A stretch of 64,000 nucleotides of DNA from PXAP01 sp964421595 (lineage in GTDB: Bacteria > Bacteroidota > Bacteroidia > Bacteroidales > PUMT01). Position 1 is the first letter of the stretch; each line of letters opens with the position of its first letter. Location of the stretch: positions 1 to 64,000 of the forward strand of contig CAYQXY010000009.1 in assembly GCA_964421595.1 (NCBI GenBank), read 5' to 3'. Shown piece by piece: positions 9,169 to 19,061 of this stretch. Position numbers and translations under genes: made by a program. The notes under the pieces were generated by a model, which searched no databases, was not told the DNA's origin, and saw nothing but the letters and a program-made list of their open reading frames with translations.

Positions 9169-9490
9169 CTGCAACCGGTAAGCATTCACAGTTGACCCAT
9201 AATAAACCTGTCCAACCCATGACTGATGGGAGATCCAGACGAATATTGTGTTATTATTGTATTAATAGCAGGTTAGTTAATAATTCATGTTGATTGGTCT
9301 CCGCGGTCAGATTACCCATATATTATTCATTTCTTTTCATAAAATATAACTTTCTGCACTGGCTCTGCATGTTTCTGATTTCAGGGTATGGACAAGGCAA
9401 CTAATTAGTAAGCTACATTATTATCTATATTATTACTAAAAGATGTATTTTAGCGGTCGGATATTTATAAGCAACCAAACACTAACGATT
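9169..9490. other. Intergenic stretch before glyA carrying repeat copy C
   Basis: About 320 bp without a convincing open frame. The middle part (about 9215-9345) resembles the dispersed repeat seen at 7631-7765 and 29896-30150. The final 100 bp are AT-rich and presumably hold the glyA promoter, but no clean TTG/TAnnTTTG pair was found. Confidence 0.5.
9215..9345 (+). repeat. Dispersed intergenic repeat, copy C (degenerate)
   Basis: This aligns with the outer unit of copy B read on the minus strand. Shared blocks in the same order are GATGGGAGAT, AGCAGGTTA, ATTGGTCTCC, GGTCA and a TTACCCAT/TCACCCAT block, followed by ATTTCTTTT as in copy A. It is clearly more diverged than copies A and B are from each other. 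Confidence 0.55.
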
Positions 9491-10771
9491 ATGCAAAGAG
9501 ACACCAGTATTTTTGAATGGATAAAAAAAGAAGATGAGCGCCAGCTTGAAGGTATTGAATTGATCGCTTCTGAAAATTTTGTCAGTAACCAGGTTATGGA
9601 AGCTATGGGCTCATGCCTTACTAATAAATATGCCGAGGGTTATCCCGGGAAACGGTATTATGGTGGCTGCCAGTTTATTGATGAAGTTGAGCAGCTTGCA
9701 ATTGACAGGCTTAAAAAATTGTTTAATGCAGAATGGGCAAATGTTCAGCCTCATTCAGGTGCCCAGGCAAACTCGGCAGTTATGCTTGCAGTACTTAAAC
9801 CGGGTGATGTGTTTTTAGGTCTGGATCTTTCACATGGCGGGCACCTGACTCATGGTTCCTTTGTAAATTATTCCGGAATTTTATACCGTCCTGTTGCATA
9901 TGAAGTAAAGGAAGAAAGCGGACTTGTCGATTATGATATGATGGAGAGGCTTGCCCTTAAGGAAAAGCCAAAACTGATAATTGCCGGAGCTTCAGCTTAT
10001 TCAAGGGACTGGGATTATAAAAGAATGCGTGAAATTGCCGACAAGGCCGGGGCCCTGCTAATGGCTGATATTGCCCATCCTGCCGGATTCATAGCCACCG
10101 GTATTCTGAATCATCCTTTTCCCCATTGCCATATTGTTACCTCCACAACACATAAAACACTTCGCGGACCACGAGGCGGAATTATTATGATGGGTACTGA
10201 TTTTGAGAACCCCTGGGGATTGAAAACTCCTAAAGGAGCAGTCAAAATGATGTCGCAGCTGCTTGATTCGGCAGTTTTTCCCGGTACTCAAGGTGGTCCG
10301 CTAGAACATGTAATTGCAGCAAAAGCGGTATCTTTCCTTGAGGCTCTGTCAGATGATTACAAGAAGTATATGCTTCAGGTAAAAAGGAATGCTGACGTTA
10401 TGTCATCAGAATTTATCAACCTGGGTTATAAAGTGATCTCCGGTGGCACTGACAACCATTCGATGCTGATTGATCTTCGCACAAAGGTACCGGATATTAC
10501 AGGCAAGGTTGTGGAAAATACACTTGTGAAGGCTGATATAACAATAAATAAGAATATGGTTCCCTTTGATGACAGGTCACCTTTTCAGACTTCAGGAATC
10601 AGGATAGGTACGCCTGCAGTTACTACAAGGGGTATGAAGGAAGCTGATATGAAAGAGGTGGTCAGTCTTATTGACGAAGTTATCATGAATGTTTCCGATG
10701 ATAAAAGAATTGCCATGGTGAAGAAAAAAGTTAACGATAAAATGAAAAACTTCCCGAAGTTCGCCTGGTAA
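9491..10771 (+). CDS. glyA: Serine hydroxymethyltransferase
   Basis: A 426-residue PLP enzyme of the aspartate-aminotransferase fold that interconverts serine + THF and glycine + 5,10-methylene-THF, the main supply of one-carbon units. Visible signatures are the N-terminal GIELIASENFVS, the YGGCQFIDEVE tetrahydrofolate/PLP region and the PLP-lysine segment TSTTHKTLRGPRGG. The C-terminal GIRIGTPAVTTRG is also typical. I chose the ATG at 9491 (MQRDTSIFEWI), which matches the usual family start; an upstream ATG at 9443 adds 16 unconserved residues. The gene converges on the TonB gene with a 50-bp gap. Confidence 0.97.
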   Translation: MQRDTSIFEWIKKEDERQLEGIELIASENFVSNQVMEAMGSCLTNKYAEGYPGKRYYGGCQFIDEVEQLAIDRLKKLFNAEWANVQPHSGAQANSAVMLAVLKPGDVFLGLDLSHGGHLTHGSFVNYSGILYRPVAYEVKEESGLVDYDMMERLALKEKPKLIIAGASAYSRDWDYKRMREIADKAGALLMADIAHPAGFIATGILNHPFPHCHIVTSTTHKTLRGPRGGIIMMGTDFENPWGLKTPKGAVKMMSQLLDSAVFPGTQGGPLEHVIAAKAVSFLEALSDDYKKYMLQVKRNADVMSSEFINLGYKVISGGTDNHSMLIDLRTKVPDITGKVVENTLVKADITINKNMVPFDDRSPFQTSGIRIGTPAVTTRGMKEADMKEVVSLIDEVIMNVSDDKRIAMVKKKVNDKMKNFPKFAW

Positions 10772-10821
10772 TTTTTCAACATCTTCCCGGGACACTGCAA
10801 CAGCAATGGCCAATGTAAGTG

Positions 10822-11652
10822 CTACTGGAGCCTGAAATGATAGGTTATAGTACCTTTCTGAAAGGTGGGTGAATCTGAACTTATATTGAACCTGGCGCGT
10901 TCAGCAGCCCTTTGTGCGGCGTTCAGAAGGTTGATATTCTGGATAGTTGATCCGCGAACACCTGGCAATGCATTGGTTACTTCTCCATTCCTGTTGACAG
11001 TAACTTCTACGACAACTATGCCTTCTACCTGATGGGTATAGGCCGGTAAGGGCAGCGAGAGGGGATTTCTCCCATCCAAAGAGTAAGAAATTCCATCGGG
11101 GCTGCCTGTATCGCCACCCATTCTGTGCGGGGAGTCTGCCGAGCCTGTTACCCTGCCCTGGTTGCCTGGTCCGGTGGTTTCCCCTTCATTGCTGCCAGGA
11201 TCACCTGATGCTGTCCTTCCGGGGAAAAGGGCATTCGGATTTGGTGTTCTTTCTGGTACTACTTCTGCTTTTTCCTCTACTACAGTTTCCTCTACTACCG
11301 GAGCGGGGGTAGGATCCGGAACCGGCTGGGGAGGATCGGGTTGTCTCTCTTCCTGCCTTTCCGGAGTGGGCAGGGAAGGAGCTTCTTCGATGTCCTGTGT
11401 GAGTATTCTTTCTTCTGTTTCTGTCTCTGCAGCAGGCGGGGAACTTGGTGGTGGCGTTGTTGCCTGTTGCCGGGCTGCCTGTGTAATTCCGAACCCGTCC
11501 TCATCTGTCCCGAAACTGATGATGATCCCCTCTTCACCCGGAGGGGGAAAAGGGGTGTTAAATCCAAGGAAAAGGATAATCAGGACAACCACCAGATGAA
11601 AAATGGTGGTTCCGATAATTCCTCTTTTATTCTTTTCGAAAAATTCCTGCAT
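10822..11652 (-). CDS. TonB-family energy transducer
   Basis: A 276-residue periplasm-spanning protein. It has an N-terminal cytoplasmic tip and one membrane helix (residues about 12-30, IIGTTIFHLVVVLIILFLGF), a long Pro/Glu/Thr-rich spacer (about 60-190) and a C-terminal TonB-like domain (GIVVVEVTVNRNGEVTNA ... ARFNISS ... ITYHFRL). It should transmit energy from the ExbB-ExbD motor to outer-membrane receptors. It is the last gene of the minus-strand exbB-exbD-tonB set, 9 bp after exbD. The C-terminal domain is the short form common in Bacteroidota. Confidence 0.88.
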   Translation of the reverse strand: MQEFFEKNKRGIIGTTIFHLVVVLIILFLGFNTPFPPPGEEGIIISFGTDEDGFGITQAARQQATTPPPSSPPAAETETEERILTQDIEEAPSLPTPERQEERQPDPPQPVPDPTPAPVVEETVVEEKAEVVPERTPNPNALFPGRTASGDPGSNEGETTGPGNQGRVTGSADSPHRMGGDTGSPDGISYSLDGRNPLSLPLPAYTHQVEGIVVVEVTVNRNGEVTNALPGVRGSTIQNINLLNAAQRAAERARFNISSDSPTFQKGTITYHFRLQ

Positions 11653-11661
11653 TTTATGTTT

Positions 11662-12054
11662 TTACTTTGCGCTTGTTGCAAGTATTAGCCTGTACCTGTT
11701 ATTTTTGGCAATATTCATTACGTTAACAACCTGCTCCATGGGGACACTCCTGTCAACATGAAGTGAAATAGTCGGCTCTTCCTCATTAGCTAACCTATCC
11801 CGCAAAACCTGTTCCAAATCTGCAACATCAACAGGTGTTGTTTCAATAAAGTATTCAAAATTCCGCGTAATAGATACTGTAGTTATGGCATTGGCCATTG
11901 TCTGGTGTGAACTCTGCGGCAAAAGCAGCTTTAAGGCATTGGGTGCTATAAGGGTAGAAGTTATCATGAAAAAGATCAATAACAAAAATACTATGTCGGT
12001 CATTCCCGACATACTGAACCCGGACTGAATTTTATTTCTGGATTTAATTGGCAT
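11662..12054 (-). CDS. exbD: ExbD/TolR-family biopolymer transport protein
   Basis: A 130-residue protein with one N-terminal membrane helix (GMTDIVFLLLIFFMITSTLI), where the Asp is the proton-path residue of ExbD/TolR. A periplasmic domain follows, with the family-typical ISLHVDRSVPMEQVVNVM. It works with ExbB in a proton-driven motor that energises TonB. It lies between exbB and the TonB gene on the same strand, 53 bp after exbB, which supports one functional unit. Assignment to ExbD rather than TolR rests on the adjacent TonB and the absence of tolB/pal. Confidence 0.92.
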   Translation of the reverse strand: MPIKSRNKIQSGFSMSGMTDIVFLLLIFFMITSTLIAPNALKLLLPQSSHQTMANAITTVSITRNFEYFIETTPVDVADLEQVLRDRLANEEEPTISLHVDRSVPMEQVVNVMNIAKNNRYRLILATSAK

Positions 12055-12107
12055 AGTTGGCGAATTTTTTATAAAATTTATCCTGCCTGGTTAAATATTC
12101 CACATTA

Positions 12108-12803
12108 TCAGTGGAGAACCGGTTCATTAAGCAGATCCATGAACTCAGTTGTATTTGCCTCCAGCCTGAATACTACCTTTTCAACTTTCGCAACAAGTGC
12201 ATTGTAGGCCAGATAAGCAATGATCCCGACCATCAGTCCGGCCATAGTAGTTATCATAGCTGTATATATGCCATTTGAGAGCAGCGATACATCAATATTT
12301 GCGCCGGCATTTGACATATCATAAAATGCGCGGATCATACCCATGACGGTGCCAAGAAAACCGATCATTGGAGCTGCTCCTGCAACAGTAGCCAGGGTTG
12401 GCAAACCTTTTTCAAGCTTATATATCTCCAGCTTGCCTACATTTTCTATAGCAGCATTAATATCATTCAGGGGGCGCCCGATCCGGCTGATCCCTTTTTC
12501 TATCATTTTGGCTACCGGGTTTTCGGACGACTGGCAAAGGGATATGGCTGAGTCGAGTTTATCATCATGAATATAATCCTTTATTTTATTCATAAAATTA
12601 ATGTCGACCTTTTCAGCCTTTTTAATTGCAAAATAGCGTTCAAAAAAGATGTAAACTGCCACAACAGATAAAACTACGATAGGTATCATAACCCATCCAC
12701 CCTTGAAGGCAAGTTCCCAATAAGACATTGTCGTGCCTGCCTGTTCCTGTAAAGGTTCCAGATTGTCGGAAAGATTGATCTGGAGTAATAACAAATTGCT
12801 CAT
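12108..12803 (-). CDS. exbB: ExbB/TolQ/MotA-family proton channel
   Basis: A 231-residue inner-membrane protein with three helices: residues about 31-50 (GGWVMIPIVVLSVVAVYIFF), about 137-158 (PTLATVAGAAPMIGFLGTVMGM) and about 180-203 (GIYTAMITTMAGLMVGIIAYLAY). The second and third form the conserved MotA/TolQ/ExbB domain, with the signature GTVMGMI and TTMAGL. It is the first gene of the exbB-exbD-tonB group. Upstream lies a 264-bp gap to the TamB-like gene. Confidence 0.93.
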   Translation of the reverse strand: MSNLLLLQINLSDNLEPLQEQAGTTMSYWELAFKGGWVMIPIVVLSVVAVYIFFERYFAIKKAEKVDINFMNKIKDYIHDDKLDSAISLCQSSENPVAKMIEKGISRIGRPLNDINAAIENVGKLEIYKLEKGLPTLATVAGAAPMIGFLGTVMGMIRAFYDMSNAGANIDVSLLSNGIYTAMITTMAGLMVGIIAYLAYNALVAKVEKVVFRLEANTTEFMDLLNEPVLH

Positions 12804-13067
12804 ATTTAAGTGATTGTTGATATTAGCTAAGTGAATTCAATTTAAATAACATATAAATAAGGACTGAAGTATTCTGAAAATTGATCTGCCAAAATTACAT
12901 CAATCATTTGATCCTAACAAATTAAAGCAATTGAAAAAATTCTAATCCCTGATGGTGTTAAACCAATGTCTGTTATTATCGCCTTCTCCCCATATATTCC
13001 GGTTCTCAGAAAGGATAAAGCCTGATAGAACAAACAATACTACAAACTGAAAAATACAAATTATATT

Positions 13068-16000
13068 TTAATCCTTATCCGATTCTTTTTCGTTTGTATT
13101 GTTGAATACCCTGCTCCAGTAACGACTCATTAATTCTTCAAAATCATCAAATTCCTCCCTGTAGAACAGGCCTACTCCTTGCGTGTACTGGGAAAGATAA
13201 TTTCTGATGAGATTGTCGTTTGCCCTTGTAAATGCTTTGAGCCTGAGTTTACCGCTTCTGTTGAGTTTAATATCCACATCAAAATCGCCCACTATGTTGC
13301 TGGTATTAGTTTGTCTTCCTCCGACATCTACATGCCCGTTTATGCTTACCCTGTCGTTAAAAATCTGGGTAGAAAGTGCTAGTTCAACTTCGTCAGGTGT
13401 AATATCGTCGCCCGGCCTCCAGTTAACGCCAAAATCTACATCACGACTAAGCTGTGAAAGCCAGTTACTCAGCTGGTTTGAGAAAAATTCACTTACTGTG
13501 GTAATGCTGGCTTCAGTTGCGCTTACACCCAGCGAGTTGCCCATTCCTGAGCCTCCCATTCCCTGGTCAGGCATGAAATTATGAATTACCAGCAACGATA
13601 AAAACTGCCTGTTTCTTGAATCTTCAGTATTGATTATCCCTTCAACCTTCCTTCTTGTGTCGGTGTCGGCTGTCGGAAGTTCTATATTGAAACTGATATC
13701 GGGGGTCATCAACTTGTTTTTCATGATGATCTTGCAGTCTATTGGGATCCTTCTGGCATAAATGTCTTCAATGAAATGAATCGGACTAAGTGGTTTGAGA
13801 GGTGCCCTGAGACGGTAAGCTGCATTAAGATCTACATTTGCATCAAAAGGGTCTCCGTTCCAGGATATCCTGCTTCCGCTTTCAATGTCAAATCGCTTGT
13901 TTATAACGTTTTGCAAAGTAAAAAGATATTGTCCCTGTTCAATAGTGTACTCACCGAACATATTGAATTGCCCAAGGGTGTTTATCTCCATTTTAAAAGA
14001 TCCGTTTCCTCTGCCGCGAATTATATCGCCAATTTTTGAATCAAAAATTATCTGCACTTCTGCATCCGGGGTGACATCAAGGTCAAAATTGAGCTGGATT
14101 CCGGTGAGATTGACATCATAAATCATTTTGTCATTTTCTTCCATTTCACTGTCTTCAACATCCAATCCGGAATCTGATGTGAAATTCAGAAAATGGAGTT
14201 CTCCAACTTCGTTGTTTTTTTGCAATGGTATAAAAAACTGGGTATTTCGGTTGGTTCGTGCAGAAATATTAAACATCAGATTATTTGCCGGACCCAGAAT
14301 ATGGACCAGCCCGGATGTGATGACACGTCCATGAAAAAGTTCATTATCTCCAGCATTGGTATTCAGTGCGAGAAAGTTGTCGGGATAGAGGTATATATTC
14401 AATGCAAAGTCCCTGAAATAATCACTGGTTACAGATCCGTTCGTCCGGCACGTATTGTGATTGGTATCGTAAATTACAAGATCGCTGAAAAAGATATCAT
14501 TGTTTACAATTTTCAGGTCATGTGTGAAGTTGTAATGGGTTTTCAGATAATCAATAGTAAAAGATGCCTTTTGCACCAATAGATCTCCATTAAAAAGAGG
14601 TTCTCTGATGTTGCCGCCCAGTTTGAGTTTGCCGCTTGCCAGACCCCTTAGATTTCCGAATACGACATCGAGGTATCCGTCAAAAGTTCGTAAATTTATT
14701 TTATCCAGCTCTATGTCGAAATCCAGTATCCCTCCATCCGGTATATAGCTTCCGGCAATGTCAATGATGCGGTCTGAATCACGGTCACTGAAGGTATGAA
14801 TTGAAATACTTCTTGCAAGATTGTCCCACTGGCTGATAATGCTCATATCACCGTAGTCCTGTTGATTGATCCTGAGATCATTCACCCCGAGATTAGTTTT
14901 AAATACAGGATTAGAGTAAACATCTGAAAGGCTGGCGTCTCCGGAAAGAAGTCCTGCCAGATGAAATTTTGTCAATACAGTGATCAGTTCAATGTTAGAC
15001 AGATCCATGTTGTCAAATTTCATGTGCAGGGAGTCTTCGTTATTATGCGAAATTATACCATTGAAATTAAGGCTCTGGCCTTCCCTGCCAAAAACAAAAT
15101 TGTCGATATTGTATGATGATGAATCTATGACTATCCTGCTTTGGGATATATTCCAGAGTGAATCTGCAATTATTATGCTTGAAGGAAGTATGCTGATATC
15201 GACCAGCGGGATCTGCTTTCCGGGTATTTCCTCAAAATTAACTGAGGCGGAAAGGTTGCCCTTGTAAAGTATTTTCTCCTTATTGTCCCAGTCTGTTGAA
15301 AAGTGAATGCTGTCGTTAATTATTTCGGACCGGAGTTCAATATGACCTATTTCAAATCTGTTTCCAAAAGTAGCGTTGTATATGTCAGTCTGTAAACTGA
15401 AAATTGAGTCATTGGATGCGGAGGCCAGATTAATATCTTTAAACAGGTTATTCTTAAATCTCAATTCATCGCTGTGGCCTTTGATCTCGGTCCGGTGAGC
15501 GGCCGGGTCATAGGTTCCCTCAAGAATTGTTCCGGATGCAAGTGTTAGCGAAGGCGCAAAGAACCCGGTAAAACCTGAAGTTTCCTTCAGATTGAAATAG
15601 AAGGAGAATCTGTTCCCGTTGGCATCACTTAAGTAATTATTGGACGAATATGACGGGATATAATGGTGGATATACTGACGGATCGTACTGACTAAAGTTG
15701 AGAACTCATATTTGCCTGAAATACCGGCATCTGCAATGCTTGAGTTTAATGTCAGATTTCTCTGATCGCCTGTTCCCGTAGCTTCAACACTTGCAATCCC
15801 AATTTCAAATAGTTCGTTCTCTTTTTCGAATATTGCATCAATAAGGCTTATTTTTCCACTGAGGTTGTCGACATTATTTCCCCTGAAGTTGGCAGTAGTG
15901 AAAAACGAAATTGTAAGAGCAGGCTCCTCCTTCTTCAGATTCAGATCGTACAATCTGGCACCGTTAACATTAGCAGAAAAGTCAAACACCGGAATATCTT

Positions 16001-17456
16001 CAGACAAATCGATACTTCCGATAAATTGCAACATCAGGTTGGGGTCGTCTATACTGACCGATCCTTCAAACTTTTTATCGGCCAGGTCTCCGGAGAGTTC
16101 TACCTGCCTGTAATTATAGCCAAAAATGAAAACTGAATCAATCAGACCCTCAAGATCTGCATGGATTCCTGCCTGAGGAGATGTCTGCCCCCTTAAGCCG
16201 GCATTGAATGAGATTTTTCCTATCTGATCTGAACCGGTTAACAGACCGGCATCAAATTGAACTGCTTTTAATTGACCATTGAAATTCAATAAACTTCCGG
16301 AACCGGGTTGCAGGGACAGATCAGTAACAAGTACGCCCAGATCAGTTTCGAGCTCTCCAAAGGCAACAAAATCGTCAATGAACCCGGTAAATTTCCCTTC
16401 ATAGTTAATCCTGCCTAAATTGTCAAGTTGATGAAGATCTTTGCTGGTAGCTGTTTTTATGTCGTCAACAGAAGACATGAATTCCTGCAAATCAAGAAAA
16501 ATAAAAGTTTCTTTAAAATTTGGCAACCCCACAAGGGTTATGTCGGCAACCAGGGAAGTCTCGTTAAATCCGTTTATTGATAAGTTTTCTCCTTTAAGAT
16601 TATTTATCCTGCCGCTTATAGCCCCAGAAAACTCTGCCACAACATCGATGTTTTGCAGTCGGGGGGCGAAATATGCTATATCCAAAGAATGAATCACTGA
16701 AGGCCTGAAATAGCTGTCTATACTTACAAGATTGATAAAATCTTTGAAATCACTGAAATGATTAAATTCAAGATGAAAATGATCGCTGTTAAGCCTGGTA
16801 ATTGGAGTAACCATTTGCAAGCCGTTTGCATTGATGCCTGTATTGGAAATACTTATTAGTGAAGCAAGATGATTTATTGAAAAGCCGCTTTTTTCAGTGA
16901 GATTCAGGTAACTCAGATTAAAGTGAACGGAATCAGTTGTTGTGATTATCTTGTTTGCCAGCAAATTAAGGTTGCTGATTTCAATGTCATCGAAATTTAT
17001 ACCTGATTCCCTGTCCCTGATGTTATGTTTACTGTAAGTCAGCCGCGATTCCATGAGGTGGATACCATGTATGGCGAACTCCCACCTTTTTCTTTCAGGA
17101 TCATCTGATTGTAATGCCTCGGTAATGAATTTAAAATTAAGCACTGAATCTGCGTCTGACCGGAGATTTATGTTTGCTTTTTGTATCCGGATCCGGTTGA
17201 AAATTATTGTCTTTTTCGACCTGCTCAGGTTGTTTATTGATACATAAACCGCATCAGCTTTAAGTAAAGTGTCGCCTTGCTGGTCTTCTATATAGATATC
17301 TCTCAGGACCAGTCTGTTAAAAAACGCAACGTCTACTTTTCCAACCTCAAATCGTGCATTTAGATTTTCTGAAACCTTTAAGGCAATTTGACGGGTAAGG
17401 TATGTCTGTACGGAAGGTGACCGGACCAGCAACCATGCCCCTGCTGGCAGGGCCAT
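13068..17456 (-). CDS. TamB-like translocation/assembly module protein (DUF490)
   Basis: A 1,462-residue AsmA/TamB-type envelope protein made largely of repeated beta-strands, with the conserved TamB C-terminal domain over about the last 400 residues (RGRGNGSFKMEI, FGVNWRPGD, VDVKL-like strands, GLFYREEFDDFEEL at the end). It is thought to span the periplasm for outer-membrane protein assembly and/or lipid transfer. The ATG at 17456 lies in the middle of a hydrophobic anchor. In-frame codons upstream encode a basic stretch plus KIAGIIVLSI that completes a normal anchor, but no ATG, GTG or TTG precedes it before a TAA. The true start may therefore be non-canonical or affected by a sequence error. 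Confidence 0.88.
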   Translation of the reverse strand: MALPAGAWLLVRSPSVQTYLTRQIALKVSENLNARFEVGKVDVAFFNRLVLRDIYIEDQQGDTLLKADAVYVSINNLSRSKKTIIFNRIRIQKANINLRSDADSVLNFKFITEALQSDDPERKRWEFAIHGIHLMESRLTYSKHNIRDRESGINFDDIEISNLNLLANKIITTTDSVHFNLSYLNLTEKSGFSINHLASLISISNTGINANGLQMVTPITRLNSDHFHLEFNHFSDFKDFINLVSIDSYFRPSVIHSLDIAYFAPRLQNIDVVAEFSGAISGRINNLKGENLSINGFNETSLVADITLVGLPNFKETFIFLDLQEFMSSVDDIKTATSKDLHQLDNLGRINYEGKFTGFIDDFVAFGELETDLGVLVTDLSLQPGSGSLLNFNGQLKAVQFDAGLLTGSDQIGKISFNAGLRGQTSPQAGIHADLEGLIDSVFIFGYNYRQVELSGDLADKKFEGSVSIDDPNLMLQFIGSIDLSEDIPVFDFSANVNGARLYDLNLKKEEPALTISFFTTANFRGNNVDNLSGKISLIDAIFEKENELFEIGIASVEATGTGDQRNLTLNSSIADAGISGKYEFSTLVSTIRQYIHHYIPSYSSNNYLSDANGNRFSFYFNLKETSGFTGFFAPSLTLASGTILEGTYDPAAHRTEIKGHSDELRFKNNLFKDINLASASNDSIFSLQTDIYNATFGNRFEIGHIELRSEIINDSIHFSTDWDNKEKILYKGNLSASVNFEEIPGKQIPLVDISILPSSIIIADSLWNISQSRIVIDSSSYNIDNFVFGREGQSLNFNGIISHNNEDSLHMKFDNMDLSNIELITVLTKFHLAGLLSGDASLSDVYSNPVFKTNLGVNDLRINQQDYGDMSIISQWDNLARSISIHTFSDRDSDRIIDIAGSYIPDGGILDFDIELDKINLRTFDGYLDVVFGNLRGLASGKLKLGGNIREPLFNGDLLVQKASFTIDYLKTHYNFTHDLKIVNNDIFFSDLVIYDTNHNTCRTNGSVTSDYFRDFALNIYLYPDNFLALNTNAGDNELFHGRVITSGLVHILGPANNLMFNISARTNRNTQFFIPLQKNNEVGELHFLNFTSDSGLDVEDSEMEENDKMIYDVNLTGIQLNFDLDVTPDAEVQIIFDSKIGDIIRGRGNGSFKMEINTLGQFNMFGEYTIEQGQYLFTLQNVINKRFDIESGSRISWNGDPFDANVDLNAAYRLRAPLKPLSPIHFIEDIYARRIPIDCKIIMKNKLMTPDISFNIELPTADTDTRRKVEGIINTEDSRNRQFLSLLVIHNFMPDQGMGGSGMGNSLGVSATEASITTVSEFFSNQLSNWLSQLSRDVDFGVNWRPGDDITPDEVELALSTQIFNDRVSINGHVDVGGRQTNTSNIVGDFDVDIKLNRSGKLRLKAFTRANDNLIRNYLSQYTQGVGLFYREEFDDFEELMSRYWSRVFNNTNEKESDKD

Positions 17457-17572
17457 AATACTCAGGACAATGATGCCGGCTATCTTGACTAATTTTTTGA
17501 TATCTTTGGGTTTTTAATGTAACGCAAAAAAATAAAAAAAAGTTCAGTAAACAGCTAAATATTTGAATAATA

Positions 17573-18598
17573 ATGGCACCAATCATACTCGGCATCGAAT
17601 CATCATGTGACGACACTTCAGCAGCTGTTATTTCTGATGGTGAAATTTTGTCAAATATTATTGCTGGTCAGGATGTTCACAGGAAATACGGTGGTGTTGT
17701 TCCGGAACTGGCTTCCCGGGCACATCAGCAAAATATTGTGCCGGTTGTTGATCTTGCGCTCAGCGAAGCCGGTAAAACAAAAAATGATGTATCTGCTGTA
17801 GGATTTACGAGAGGTCCCGGACTTATGGGTTCGCTGCTTGTAGGAACATCTTTTTCAAAAGGCTTCGCACTTGCAAGGGGAATTCCGCTTATTGAAGTAA
17901 ATCACCTGCAGGCGCACATCCTGGTACACTTTATCAGGGAACCTGGTCAGGGACCTGAATTTCCATCATTTCCATTCCTTTGCCTGCTTGTTTCAGGTGG
18001 GCATACTCAACTTGTTGTCGTTAAAGATCATTTGTCAATGGAGGTTCTGGGGCGGACAATAGATGATGCAGCCGGAGAGGCGTTTGATAAATGTGCTAAA
18101 CTCATGGGATTACCTTACCCGGGTGGTCCCTGGATTGATAAATACGCCAGCAATGGCGACAGCAGGGCATTCAGCTTTCCGGAACCTGCTGCTGGTGGAT
18201 TGAATTACAGCTTCAGCGGATTGAAAACTTCATTCATGTATTTTCTCAGGGATAAGTTAAAAAGTGATCCATCTTTCCTTAAAAATAATTTAAATGATCT
18301 GTGCGCTTCACTTCAAAAAACAATTATTGATATTTTGCTGAAAAACCTGAAGCGGGCATCAGAACAAACAGGCATCACGCAAATAGCACTTGCAGGGGGC
18401 GTGGCAGCTAATTCCGGATTAAGAGATACGCTTGTTGATTACGGTAAAAAACTCAACTGGCAGCTATATATACCTAAACGCGCCTACACTACTGACAATG
18501 CAGCTATGATTGCGATAACAGCATGGTTTAAATACCTGAAACATGATTTTTCAACCCAGGATATTGTGCCGGATGCAAGGTTCAGTTTTGATTTATAA
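17573..18598 (+). CDS. tsaD: tRNA N6-adenosine threonylcarbamoyltransferase
   Basis: A 341-residue TsaD/Kae1 enzyme that transfers the threonylcarbamoyl group from TC-AMP to A37 of ANN-decoding tRNAs, in complex with TsaB/TsaE. It shows the ASKHA ATPase fold with the N-terminal GIESSCDDTSAAV, the metal-binding HLQAH motif (family HxxxH), GGHTQL, and the C-terminal LAGGVAANSGLR. Length and start are standard. It is divergent from the TamB-like gene with about 115 bp between, and converges on the small T9SS gene. Confidence 0.97.
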   Translation: MAPIILGIESSCDDTSAAVISDGEILSNIIAGQDVHRKYGGVVPELASRAHQQNIVPVVDLALSEAGKTKNDVSAVGFTRGPGLMGSLLVGTSFSKGFALARGIPLIEVNHLQAHILVHFIREPGQGPEFPSFPFLCLLVSGGHTQLVVVKDHLSMEVLGRTIDDAAGEAFDKCAKLMGLPYPGGPWIDKYASNGDSRAFSFPEPAAGGLNYSFSGLKTSFMYFLRDKLKSDPSFLKNNLNDLCASLQKTIIDILLKNLKRASEQTGITQIALAGGVAANSGLRDTLVDYGKKLNWQLYIPKRAYTTDNAAMIAITAWFKYLKHDFSTQDIVPDARFSFDL

Positions 18599-18659
18599 GA
18601 GTATATTCTGTTTCTGAACTAAGGACAGCTGGGGGGTGCCCGATAATTATTTCAGTTAA

Positions 18660-19061
18660 TTAATGCTTAACCACACGGTAAGTCCGTGAATAATTGCCAT
18701 CAGCAGTGAATACCTTCAAAAGATAGGGTGAGCGTTGATATGATGTCAGATCAAGATGTATCCTGTTAATTGATTCTTCAGATTTTCGACGGCTGATCCT
18801 CCGTCCGACAAGATCATACAATTCTACATGAACTTCAAGGGTTTTTTCTGTTTCCCATTCTACCCTGATATAGTCAGTAGCAGGATTCGGGTAGACCTTT
18901 ACCTTTAGCTCAGGTATACCGGAAGCATCAGTCGAACTGGCTGTTAATTCAGGTTGTGAAGCGCTCTGAACCGGGGTGCCGGTTGCCGGAGTGTTTCCTG
19001 TCTGGCCGGATAACTTTAAAAACAAGCTTAATATAAGTAATAAGGTAAAAGTGTATTTCAT
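18660..19061 (-). CDS. Small secreted protein with a T9SS type A C-terminal sorting domain
   Basis: A 133-residue protein consisting almost only of export signals. It has a signal peptide (about 1-20, ending SGQ), a Thr/Ser/Pro-rich linker (about 21-48) and a type A sorting domain (about 49-133, VKVYPNPATDYIRVEW ... YDLVGRRI ... YLLKVFT ... YRVVKH). Type A domains direct cargo through the type IX secretion system and are normally removed by PorU. No catalytic or binding module is present between signal and tag, so its function is unknown. It could be a remnant of a larger secreted protein or a small surface peptide. Confidence 0.85.
   Translation of the reverse strand: MKYTFTLLLILSLFLKLSGQTGNTPATGTPVQSASQPELTASSTDASGIPELKVKVYPNPATDYIRVEWETEKTLEVHVELYDLVGRRISRRKSEESINRIHLDLTSYQRSPYLLKVFTADGNYSRTYRVVKH

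Noticed and set aside
11162..11599. 145-codon Ser/Gly-rich plus-strand frame opposite the TonB gene
   Set aside because: It is the reverse reading of the Pro/Glu-rich spacer; low complexity explains the open frame.
14193..14582. 129-codon plus-strand frame inside the TamB-like gene
   Set aside because: Antisense to a continuous TamB reading frame, with no recognisable domain.
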